From contig JBGQJC010000046.1 of NCBI GenBank assembly GCA_041498815.1, positions 1 to 18,491 on the forward strand: a stretch of 18,491 bases of DNA, in the 5' to 3' direction. The notes under the pieces were generated by a model. That model was not told where the DNA came from. It searched no databases and saw only the letters and a list, made by a program, of their open reading frames with translations. Of the stretch, positions 6,922 through 14,098 are shown piece after piece. The position numbers were made by a program, and so were the translations under genes. Position 1 is the stretch's first letter. Each line of letters starts with the position of its first letter. This DNA is from DATDPM01 sp041498815 (GTDB lineage: Bacteria; Pseudomonadota; Alphaproteobacteria; DATDPM01).

Positions 6922-7553
6922 GCGGCACGGAGATCGATTGGCAGCCGATCCGCGAGCGGCTGGCGCAAGTCGCCGCCGCGTCGCAGGAAGCGCTCCAGCT
7001 GTCACCCGAACGTGTCAAACGGATATTGGAGGAGCGCGCCCGGCGGTTGGCGCAACCTCTCGCGGAAACCGGGGCGGCCGGCGCGGCCATCAGCGTGCTC
7101 GCCTTCGCCCTGGCCGGCGAGAGATACGCCATCGAAACCCGTCACGTGTGCGAAGTGCTGCGCGATGCCGGCGTCATCCGCGTTCCCGGCGTCCCCGAAT
7201 TCGTCGCCGGCGTCACCAATTTGCGCGGCGAGATCCTGGCCGTATTCGATCTTCGCCGGTTCCTCGGTCTCCAGACGAAGGAGGCGGCAGCCCGCCCGGC
7301 CGTCATCGTTTGCGGCGAGGCGCGGGCCGAGTTCGGAATACTTGCCGATTCCGTCAGCGGCGTGATGCGCCTTCCGGCGGCGGAGTTGTTGGCGGACCCG
7401 GTATTCGACGACAAAAACGAGCGGCAGTTCATTCGCGGCGTGACGCGCACGGCCACGGTCGTCCTTGACGGCCTGGCGCTGATGAGCGACCGGCGGCTGT
7501 TCATCGATCAACCGCGCGGCGCAAGAACGCCGTATTTGGAGCGAGGTGCATGA
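6900..7553 (+). CDS. cheW: CheW-like coupling protein 2 with N-terminal extension (WspD-type)
   Basis: A 217-residue protein whose CheW domain occupies about residues 65-205 (LAFALAGERYAIETRHV, GVTNLRGEILAVFDLRRF, and a C-terminal VVLDGLAL segment). About 60 extra residues precede it. They include DWQPIRERLAQ and ILEERARRLAQP, a helical lead-in like that of WspD, the second coupling protein of Wsp systems. It would sit in the array between receptor and CheA. The GTG start at 6900 follows a GGAGGAGG ribosome binding site and overlaps the end of cheR by 22 bases. The stop overlaps the receptor start in an ATGA arrangement. Having two distinct CheW proteins in one operon is a hallmark of this class. 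Confidence 0.9.
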   Translation: MRQTRRLSGTEIDWQPIRERLAQVAAASQEALQLSPERVKRILEERARRLAQPLAETGAAGAAISVLAFALAGERYAIETRHVCEVLRDAGVIRVPGVPEFVAGVTNLRGEILAVFDLRRFLGLQTKEAAARPAVIVCGEARAEFGILADSVSGVMRLPAAELLADPVFDDKNERQFIRGVTRTATVVLDGLALMSDRRLFIDQPRGARTPYLERGA

Positions 7554-9013
7554 TGCCGAAGATGCAGACCATCCAGGCGAAGCTGGCATTCGGATTCGCC
7601 CTGGGACCGGTCATCCTGGCGATTGTCGGGGGGATCGTATATTCGAACATAGACAAGCTGATCGCGGACAGAGCCCTGAAAGAGCATTCGTATCAGGTGT
7701 TGCGGCAGACTCAGGTGATCATCGGGACGTTGGTCGATGCGGAAACCGGTCAACGCGGTTTTCTCCTTACCGGCAACGAGAAATATCTCGAGCCGTATCA
7801 CGCCGCTGTTTCCGTCTTGAACGACTCCGTGGCTCGGAAAACCGAACTGACCGCGGACGATCCGCGGCAACAGGCGCTGCTCCAGAGTCTGAAGACCCTG
7901 GTTCAGCAAAAGCTGAGCGAGCTCGAAGACACCATAACGCTGCGAAGGGAGAAGGGATTCGACGCCGCCCTGGCCGTCGTCGTGACGGATAAGGGCAAGA
8001 AGATCATGGACGATATCCGCGGCCTTATGGACCAGATGGACGACGCTGAAAGCGAGCAGCTGAAACAGCGAAATGAGGAAGTGAACCGGATTACCGGGAT
8101 AACGCTCGATTCTGTTACCTACGGCACGATCGCAAGCTTCATGTTGCTTTCGATGGTCGGGTTTTTCACGGCCCGCAGCATCGCGACGCCCGTCAGGAGA
8201 GCGGTCGAAGCCTTGGCGTCGGCCTCGGCCGAGATTCTGGCCGGGACGACGCAGCAGGTCGCCGGCGCGCGCGAGCATTCCACGGCGGTGACCGAAACCG
8301 TCAGCACGGTGGACGAGGTTCTGCAAACGGCCGAACAGGCGGTACAGCGGGCCAAACTCGTATCGGAGTCGTCGCAGCGCGCGGCGGACGTGGGCCAGGC
8401 CGGCCGCAAGGCGGTCGAGGATTCGGTTTCCGCCATGGGCACGGTCAAGGATCAGACGGGATCGATCGCCGAGAGCATCTTGACCCTGGCCGAGCAGGCG
8501 CAGGCGATCGGCGAGATCATTGCCACCGTCAATGACGTGGCCGAACAGATCAACCTCCTGTCGCTAAATGCGGCGATCGAGGCCGCGCGCGCCGGGGAAC
8601 ACGGCAAGGGGTTCAGCGTGGTGGCCAATGAGATCAAGGAGCTCGCCGATGAATCGAAAAAAGCGACGGCGCAGGTCCGTCAGATTCTCGGCGAAATCCA
8701 AAAGGCCACCAATGCGGCGGTCATGGTGACGGAGCAAGGCAGCAAAAGCGTCAATGAGGCGATCAAGACCGTGACCGAGGCCGGAGCCACGATCCGGGCG
8801 CTTGCCGAAGTCATCGGCGAAGCGGCCCAGGCGGCGGCCCAGATCGCCGCGTCGTCGGGCCAGCAAGCAACGGGCATGCATCAGATTCATCAGGCGATGC
8901 AGCACATCAATCAGGTCAGCAGCCAGAATCTGGCGGCGACGAATCAGTCCGAGCAGGCGGCCCAGAACCTCAACATTCTCGGCACGAACCTCCGGCGATT
9001 GGTGGCCGGATAA
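7550..9013 (+). CDS. Methyl-accepting chemoreceptor with CHASE3 sensor domain
   Basis: A 487-residue transmembrane receptor. TM1 spans about 12-32. The periplasmic part (about 37-170) carries the CHASE3 signature DAETGQRGFLLTG at 63-75. TM2 is about 189-208. The cytoplasmic hairpin follows, with the conserved tip INLLSLNAAIEAARAGEHGK at 334-353. CHASE3 domains sense unidentified extracytoplasmic cues. Only a short SIATPVRRAV segment follows TM2, so a full HAMP domain seems absent and the signal must pass almost directly from TM2 into the MCP coiled coil. There is no CheR-docking pentapeptide at the C-terminus. ATG 7550 overlaps the cheW stop; ATG 7553 is equally possible. It occupies the WspA role, although it is fourth in the operon rather than first. 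Confidence 0.93.
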   Translation: MMPKMQTIQAKLAFGFALGPVILAIVGGIVYSNIDKLIADRALKEHSYQVLRQTQVIIGTLVDAETGQRGFLLTGNEKYLEPYHAAVSVLNDSVARKTELTADDPRQQALLQSLKTLVQQKLSELEDTITLRREKGFDAALAVVVTDKGKKIMDDIRGLMDQMDDAESEQLKQRNEEVNRITGITLDSVTYGTIASFMLLSMVGFFTARSIATPVRRAVEALASASAEILAGTTQQVAGAREHSTAVTETVSTVDEVLQTAEQAVQRAKLVSESSQRAADVGQAGRKAVEDSVSAMGTVKDQTGSIAESILTLAEQAQAIGEIIATVNDVAEQINLLSLNAAIEAARAGEHGKGFSVVANEIKELADESKKATAQVRQILGEIQKATNAAVMVTEQGSKSVNEAIKTVTEAGATIRALAEVIGEAAQAAAQIAASSGQQATGMHQIHQAMQHINQVSSQNLAATNQSEQAAQNLNILGTNLRRLVAG

Positions 9014-9024
9014 GGACCAGGTAG

Positions 9025-11265
9025 ATGTCCGACGACAGCCTCATCCAGCGCTTGATGGTCACGTTTCTCGGCGAGCTCGAGGACCACGTCCGCGCGCTCG
9101 AACGGGATCTCTTGGCGCTGGAAAAGGATCTTACGCCAGCGGTACGGAGCGAACTTTTCAAAACCTTGTTCCGCACGGCGCACAGCCTCAAGGGTGCGGC
9201 GCGATCCGTGCGCGTGAGCCTGGTCGAGACGGCGGGTCACCGGCTGGAAGAAATCTTCGCCGCGGCCCGCGACGGCAGATTGCCCGTCGATGCCGGGTTT
9301 TTCGGCCTGCTGCTGCCGGCCGTGGATGCGATCGGAGAGGCGGCGCGGCGGTTGCGCGCCGGCAAGGATTTATCGGGCGCGCCGCTCGAAGTCATCGTGC
9401 GGCGGCTGGGGGCCGTGATTGCGTCTCGCACGGATACGGCGGCGGCGGAGCCGAGGGCAACCCCGGCCCCGGCCGAACCGGAGCGGTGGAGCGGGGTCGT
9501 GCGCGTGCCGGCCGAAAAGCTGGACCGCTTGCTCACGCGGAGCGGGGAGCTTCTGGCGGTGCGCCATCGCGCCGAGGCGCGCCGCGAGGAGGCCGCGGTG
9601 TTGCAGGATACGTTGGGAGAGTTCCGCAAGAATTGGCGGCGCATCGAACACGATGTTGCGGTGCTCTTAAAACGCGGCAACGGGCGCGATCCGGGTCCGG
9701 CGGTGAACGAAGCGGTGAGATCGCTGGCTGGGCTGAAACGCCAGGTGGCCCAGGCGCTCGACCGCAACAATGAAGACCTGCACCGTTTCGAGCGCGGGCT
9801 TCAGCAACTGGCCGGCAATTTGCGTGCGGATCGCCGGGTGATCGAGCAAACGGCGACACCTCTCGATGCCGAAGTGCGCCGGACGCGGATGTTGCCGTTC
9901 GCGGAGGCTTGCGAGGGGTTGGAGCGGATGGTCCGCGATCTGACGGCGGGGAGCGACAAGGACGCGGTCGTTGTCATCGTGGGGGGCGAAATCGAGCTCG
10001 ACCGCTCGGTGCTCGAAGGCCTGAAAGACCCGTTGCTTCATATCGTTCGCAACGCCGTGGATCACGGTATCGAATCCGTAGCGGCGCGCCGGGCCGCGGG
10101 CAAGCCCGATGCCGGACGGGTGACGGTGACCGCGGCGATTCGCGGCGCCCGGGTCGAGGTCGCAATCGCCGACGACGGGCGGGGCCTGGATTTGGCCGCC
10201 ATCCGCGAGCAACTTCGAAAAATGGACCTTCCGGCACCGGAGTCCGAGCGCGATCTGGCGCGGCAGATCTTCCTGCCCGGTTTTTCGACCTCACCGGAAG
10301 TCACGCGGCTATCGGGGCGCGGCGTCGGCCTTGACGTGGTCAAGACCAGGCTCGAATCGATGCGGGGAACGGTCGATGTTTCCTTCGAGCCCGGGAAGCA
10401 AACCCAATTCACGCTGAGCGTTCCCCTGACCCTGACGTCGATCCGGGCGATTCTGGCCGTGGCCGGCGGGCAGGTCTTCGCCATCGATACCCAGAGCGTG
10501 CACAGGATTCTTCGCATCGGCGCCGAGAACATTCAGCTGATCGAGGGCCGCGAGGTGCTCTTGCTCGACGGTTTCCCCGTTCCGGTCGTGGCCTTGACGG
10601 AGCGGCTTGGCATGCCCGGCCGGCCCGAACCTGCCGACGGCGGCAAGACACCGGCCGTCGTTCTGGCGTCCGGAAACCGGCTCGCCGCATTCGTCGTCGG
10701 CGAGTTCCTGGGCGAGCGGGAGGTCATGGTGCGCGCGCTCGGCCCGCGTCTTCGCAATGTCAAAAACGTGACCGGCGGAATGGTGCTGGCCGACGGCGGC
10801 ATTGCCCTGATTTTGAATGCCGCCGATCTCGTGAGCGGCGTCCACAATCTCGGCGCAACGACGGGCGTCGCGCAATCGATGACGGCGGCCCCGCGCTCGG
10901 TCAGGAAGCGCCTTTTGGTGGTCGACGATTCGGTGGCGGTCCGCACCCTGGAGAAAAGCATCCTGGAGGCGGCGGGATACGACGTCATGGTTGCGGCGGA
11001 CGGCGCGGAAGCGTGGCAGATCTTGCTGGAACAGGGCGCCGATCTGGTCGTTACCGACATCGAGATGCCGCGCATGGACGGTTTCTCGCTGACCGAGGCC
11101 ATCCGCGGTTCCAAGCGCTTCCGCAATCTTCCGGTCATTTTGATGACGGCGCGGGAAAGCGACTCCGACAAGACGCGCGGCATGGCCGCCGGGGCGGATG
11201 CCTACCGCATCAAGAGCGCCTTCGACCAGACCGACCTTTTGGCCACCATCGAGCAGGTCTTGTGA
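9025..11265 (+). CDS. cheA: CheA-REC hybrid histidine kinase (WspE-like)
   Basis: A 746-residue hybrid kinase. The N-terminal HPt domain has its phosphorylatable H53 in RTAHSLKGAAR. A linker (about 133-155) leads to a long helical dimerisation segment. The kinase core has HIVRNAVDHGIE (339-350, N box), DDGRGLD (383-389) and GRGVGLDVVK (431-440). A CheW-like regulatory domain follows (about 465-605). The C-terminal receiver has acidic residues D634/D635, acceptor D678, T708 and K730, so it looks functional. A separate P2 substrate-docking domain is not evident. The protein should autophosphorylate in response to the receptor and pass phosphate to its own receiver and to the REC-kinase two genes downstream. 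ATG 9025 is 12 bases after the receptor stop. Confidence 0.95.
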   Translation: MSDDSLIQRLMVTFLGELEDHVRALERDLLALEKDLTPAVRSELFKTLFRTAHSLKGAARSVRVSLVETAGHRLEEIFAAARDGRLPVDAGFFGLLLPAVDAIGEAARRLRAGKDLSGAPLEVIVRRLGAVIASRTDTAAAEPRATPAPAEPERWSGVVRVPAEKLDRLLTRSGELLAVRHRAEARREEAAVLQDTLGEFRKNWRRIEHDVAVLLKRGNGRDPGPAVNEAVRSLAGLKRQVAQALDRNNEDLHRFERGLQQLAGNLRADRRVIEQTATPLDAEVRRTRMLPFAEACEGLERMVRDLTAGSDKDAVVVIVGGEIELDRSVLEGLKDPLLHIVRNAVDHGIESVAARRAAGKPDAGRVTVTAAIRGARVEVAIADDGRGLDLAAIREQLRKMDLPAPESERDLARQIFLPGFSTSPEVTRLSGRGVGLDVVKTRLESMRGTVDVSFEPGKQTQFTLSVPLTLTSIRAILAVAGGQVFAIDTQSVHRILRIGAENIQLIEGREVLLLDGFPVPVVALTERLGMPGRPEPADGGKTPAVVLASGNRLAAFVVGEFLGEREVMVRALGPRLRNVKNVTGGMVLADGGIALILNAADLVSGVHNLGATTGVAQSMTAAPRSVRKRLLVVDDSVAVRTLEKSILEAAGYDVMVAADGAEAWQILLEQGADLVVTDIEMPRMDGFSLTEAIRGSKRFRNLPVILMTARESDSDKTRGMAAGADAYRIKSAFDQTDLLATIEQVL

Positions 11266-11267
11266 CC

Positions 11268-12338
11268 ATGGGGCCCGCGATCCGCACCCTGGTGGCCGAT
11301 GGATCCGTCACGGAGCGGGCGCGGCTCATCGCCCTGCTGCGTTCCGATCCCGAAATCGAGGTGGTGGGCGAAGCGTCCCGCGGCGCCGAGACCGTGGCGA
11401 TGACCAAACGGCTTCGCCCCACCGTCATTGCCATGGGGGCCCAGCTGCCACAGGACGGGGGGTTCGAGGCGACCAAGGAAATCATGATCGAAATGCCGAC
11501 GCCGATCGTCATCATTTCCGACGAAACCGACGCCCGGCAAGTGGAGGTCTCGATCCTGGCGCTTCGCGCCGGCGCCCTGGCCGTCGTGTCAAGACCGCCG
11601 GCGGCGAATGGATCCAAGCCGGATTTGGCGGATCAACGCCTCGTCTCGACGGTCAAGGCCATGTCGCAAGTCAAGGTCGTCCGGCGCTGGCGGACCCGCC
11701 CGGAGACGCCGCCGCAGCGGCCGGTGGCCGCGAGCGATGTGCCGGCGCGGGTCATTGCCATGGCGGCCTCCACCGGCGGCCCTGCCGCGCTCGAGCGCAT
11801 CTTGTCGGAACTGCCGCCGGATTTTCGGCCGCCGATCCTGATCGTTCAACACATCGCCAGCGGCTTCATCGACGGCTTGGTGAATTGGCTCAATGCCGTC
11901 AGTTCGCTCAAGGTCAAGGTGGCCGCGAACGGCGAGTCCCTGTTACCCCACACGGTCTATGTGGCGCCCGATGGCAACCATCTCGGGGTCTCGAGCCGAT
12001 CGAAGGTCTTGCTGTCGCAGGCGGAGCCGATCGGCGGATTTCGTCCATCTGCGACATTCTTGTTCGAGTCGGTGGCGAAAGCATTCGGCGGATCGGCCGT
12101 GCACGTCATCCTCACCGGCATGGGGGAGGACGGCGTCGCCGGCCTCGAGGTCGCACATAAGCTTAAAGGCACCGTTCTCGCCCAGGACGAGGCGAGTTCG
12201 GTGGTTTCCGGAATGCCGAATGCCGCCATCAACGCTCGGGTCGTCGACCGCGTGGTACCCCTGACCTCGATCGCGCACGAGCTGATTGCGGCGACGGATA
12301 TGTCGAGGATAAGCCATGACACGAATACTTATTGCTGA
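11268..12338 (+). CDS. cheB: CheB-type methylesterase with degenerate receiver domain (WspF-like)
   Basis: A 356-residue receptor methylesterase/deamidase. The C-terminal catalytic domain is intact, with the triad S168 (AASTGGP), H195 (VQHIASGF) and D288 (TGMGEDG). The N-terminal receiver domain is recognisable (EIEVVGEASRGAETV, RLRPTVIAMG, GFEATKEIM), but key residues are lost. The acidic pair reads D11-G12, the phospho-acceptor Asp is Gly57 (GGG at 11436-11438) and the conserved Lys is Arg109. It therefore should not be phosphorylated in the usual way by CheA. The start is ATG 11268, two bases after the cheA stop; GTG 11262, overlapping that stop, is an alternative. The gene end overlaps the REC-kinase gene by 23 bases. 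Confidence 0.93.
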   Translation: MGPAIRTLVADGSVTERARLIALLRSDPEIEVVGEASRGAETVAMTKRLRPTVIAMGAQLPQDGGFEATKEIMIEMPTPIVIISDETDARQVEVSILALRAGALAVVSRPPAANGSKPDLADQRLVSTVKAMSQVKVVRRWRTRPETPPQRPVAASDVPARVIAMAASTGGPAALERILSELPPDFRPPILIVQHIASGFIDGLVNWLNAVSSLKVKVAANGESLLPHTVYVAPDGNHLGVSSRSKVLLSQAEPIGGFRPSATFLFESVAKAFGGSAVHVILTGMGEDGVAGLEVAHKLKGTVLAQDEASSVVSGMPNAAINARVVDRVVPLTSIAHELIAATDMSRISHDTNTYC

Positions 12339-13560
12339 GGACAGCCCGACCCAGGCCGAACAACTTCGCCTCATTCTCGAGGCCGAAGGATTCGAGGCCG
12401 AGGTCGCGCCCAATGGACAAGCGGCGCTGCAGCGGTTCGCGGAAGCGCCATTCGACATGGTGATTTCGGACATCATGATGCCCGGCCTTTCGGGCTACGA
12501 GCTTTGCCAACAAATCAAGGGCGACAAGAAGGGGCGGGATGTTCCGGTCATCCTGCTTTCCACGCTGAACGATCCGATGGACATCATCAGCGGGCTCGAA
12601 TGCGAGGCCAATAATTTCATCACCAAACCGTACGAGCGGGATCAATTGCTCGCGAGAATACGCACTGTGTTGCAAAACAAGGCCCTTCGCAGCCGCAGCA
12701 AACTCACGGTCGGAATCGAACTCGTATTCCTGGGGAAGAAGTTCTTCATCACCTCGGAAAAGGAGCAGATCCTCGATCTCTTGATCGGCACCTTCGAGGA
12801 CATTGTCCGGACGAACCGCGCACTGCAGGAGAGCAAGGCCGCTACCGAGGCGGCTAATGACGAGTTGGAGGCGTTCAGTTATTCGGTGGCCCACGATCTG
12901 CGCGCGCCGCTGCGGGGGATCGACGGCTTCAGCCAAGCCCTGTTGGAAGATTATTCCGAGAAACTCGACGAGCAGGGAAAAACTTACCTGAGAAACGTGC
13001 GCCAGTCCGCTCAGGTCATGGCGCAGTTGATAGATAGTCTCCTGATGCTTGCTCGTGTGACTCAGGCCGACGTTCACCGCAAGCAGGTCGATCTGAGCAA
13101 TCTTGCGATAGACACGGCCGGGCGGCTTCGGAGCGCACAACCCGAACGGCAAGTCGAGTTCGTTATTGCCGAAGGGGCGGTGAATAATGGAGACAGCCGG
13201 CTATTGGGCATCGTGTTCGAGAATCTGTTAAGCAATGCGTGGAAATTCACCGGGAAGCGAGAACAGGCGTGTATCGAATTTGGATACACCCACGAAAATG
13301 GGCAATCCGTGTATTTCATTCGCGATAACGGCGCCGGGTTCGACATGGCCTATGCCGCGAAGCTTTTCGGCGTCTTTCAGCGCTTGCACCGCGTGGAGGA
13401 GTTCGAAGGAACCGGTATCGGGTTGGCGACGGTTCATCGGATCATCCGCCGCCATGGCGGGCGCATCTGGGCGGTCGGCGAGGTGGACCGGGGGGCCACG
13501 TTCTATTTTACGCTCAATGAAACGGAGCACCGGCCATATGCGAACGGGGCATCTTGTTAG
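12316..13560 (+). CDS. REC-histidine kinase, proposed output of the chemosensory operon
   Basis: A 414-residue soluble protein. The receiver domain comprises residues 1-120 with D9, acceptor D52 (VISDIMMPG), S82/T83 and K104. The linker at 121-180 contains FLGKKFFITSEKEQILDLL and a probable coiled coil. A HisKA/HATPase_c kinase follows, with H193 in SVAHDLRAPLRG, N boxes at N303/N307, DNGAGFD (337-343) and GTGIGLATV (366-374). All catalytic motifs are present, and the H box is of the phytochrome-kinase type. It occupies the place where Wsp systems encode the WspR diguanylate cyclase, and it resembles CheS3 of Rhodospirillum centenum in concept. Inference: phosphorylated CheA gates this kinase, which then phosphorylates a regulator not encoded nearby. 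ATG 12316 has GAGG upstream. Confidence 0.93.
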   Translation: MTRILIAEDSPTQAEQLRLILEAEGFEAEVAPNGQAALQRFAEAPFDMVISDIMMPGLSGYELCQQIKGDKKGRDVPVILLSTLNDPMDIISGLECEANNFITKPYERDQLLARIRTVLQNKALRSRSKLTVGIELVFLGKKFFITSEKEQILDLLIGTFEDIVRTNRALQESKAATEAANDELEAFSYSVAHDLRAPLRGIDGFSQALLEDYSEKLDEQGKTYLRNVRQSAQVMAQLIDSLLMLARVTQADVHRKQVDLSNLAIDTAGRLRSAQPERQVEFVIAEGAVNNGDSRLLGIVFENLLSNAWKFTGKREQACIEFGYTHENGQSVYFIRDNGAGFDMAYAAKLFGVFQRLHRVEEFEGTGIGLATVHRIIRRHGGRIWAVGEVDRGATFYFTLNETEHRPYANGASC

Positions 13561-13572
13561 CCGACGATAGTG

Positions 13573-13596
13573 GCAACGGCGAACCCGCGCCGTTGC
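13573..13596. terminator. GC-rich stem-loop between operon end and tRNA-Asn 3' end
   Basis: GCAACGGCG (13573-13581) and CGCCGTTGC (13588-13596) form a perfect 9-bp stem with a 6-base loop. It lies 13 bases after the stop of the REC-kinase and 29 bases beyond the tRNA-Asn 3' end on the other strand, so it may serve as a shared terminator. No U-tract follows in either direction, so intrinsic termination would be inefficient. Confidence 0.45.
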
Positions 13597-13625
13597 TGCA
13601 ACCGCCTGAACCTGGAAAATTGAGA

Positions 13626-13701
13626 TGGCTCCCCGGGACGGGCTCGAACCGCCGACCTAGTGGTTAACAGCCACCCGCTCTACCAGCTGAGCTACCGGGG
13701 A
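13626..13701 (-). tRNA. tRNA-Asn (anticodon GTT)
   Basis: A 76-base tRNA gene including an encoded CCA. The acceptor stem pairs TCCCCGG with CCGGGGA, the discriminator is G, the D arm reads AGCTCAGCTGGTAGAGC, the anticodon loop contains CTGTTAACC with GTT, and the T arm contains GGTTCGAGCCC. It lies downstream of tRNA-Cys on the same strand, separated by 145 bases with no gene, and may share its transcript. Confidence 0.97.
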
Positions 13702-13846
13702 TCATCAAGCGGCGGCGCGATGAATGACGCCTTATTCCAGCGCCGCATCGACGCCCGCCCTTTGACTTACCAAACCGTGCATACCGCCGCCACCCCTTCC
13801 TGCCGGTTAACGGCGCGCCCGGATCGGAGTCTCCGCACCAAGGGGT

Positions 13847-13920
13847 TGGAGGCACGGCCCGGAATCGAACCGGGGTACGGGGCTTTGCAGGCCCCTGCAT
13901 AGCCACTCTGCCACCGCGCC
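13847..13920 (-). tRNA. tRNA-Cys (anticodon GCA)
   Basis: A 74-base tRNA gene with encoded CCA. The acceptor stem GGCGCGG pairs with CCGTGCC, including one G-U pair, and the discriminator is T (U). The anticodon arm GGGGCCTGCAAAGCCCC presents GCA, and the T arm contains GGTTCGATTCC. A sigma-70-like promoter lies about 53 bases upstream. Confidence 0.97.
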
Positions 13921-13972
13921 GTCCCCACGCCGCGCAACTTCTCGGGCAAACCCGCCTGCAAAGGGGTAGGGA

Positions 13973-14001
13973 GATATACTGGCCCGCGCCCCTAGGTTCA
14001 A
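13973..14001 (-). promoter_or_regulatory. Sigma-70 promoter for tRNA-Cys (and perhaps tRNA-Asn)
   Basis: On the minus strand, TTGAAC (14001-13996) and TATATC (13978-13973) are separated by exactly 17 bases. Each hexamer is close to consensus, and the pair lies about 53 bases before the tRNA-Cys 5' end. Confidence 0.65.
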
Positions 14002-14025
14002 GGAAAGCTTGGCACTTTCGCCGCA

Positions 14026-14055
14026 TTGTGCCGGGGGTAGCCGGGACGGTATAAA
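14026..14055 (+). promoter_or_regulatory. Candidate promoter of the methyltransferase-tolC operon
   Basis: TTGTGC (14026-14031) and TATAAA (14050-14055) are 18 bases apart and lie 44 bases before the methyltransferase start. The -10 lies between the arms of the inverted repeat at 14040-14080. The promoter is divergent from the tRNA-Cys promoter, whose -35 is only 25 bases away. Confidence 0.45.
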
Positions 14056-14080
14056 TCCGGCTCTTGGCCGGCGTCCCGGC
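14040..14080. repeat. Nested inverted repeat over the methyltransferase promoter
   Basis: GCCGGGACG (14040-14048) and CGTCCCGGC (14072-14080) are perfect 9-base arms. Inside, CCGGC (14057-14061) and GCCGG (14067-14071) pair around a 5-base loop. The candidate -10 TATAAA sits in the unpaired left bulge. It could be an operator or a leader structure. Confidence 0.6.
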
Positions 14081-14098
14081 GCCTTACAGCAGGAAACG

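Noticed and set aside
5419..7005. Long minus-strand open frame (528 codons) opposite cheR
   Set aside because: It is antisense to an intact CheR-TPR gene with all motifs, has no recognisable domain, and long antisense frames are expected in GC-rich coding DNA.
4883..13560. A flagellar chemotaxis operon
   Set aside because: There is no cheY, cheD or flagellar gene. The CheA-REC fusion, TPR-tailed CheR and two CheW proteins point to a Wsp-type non-flagellar class.
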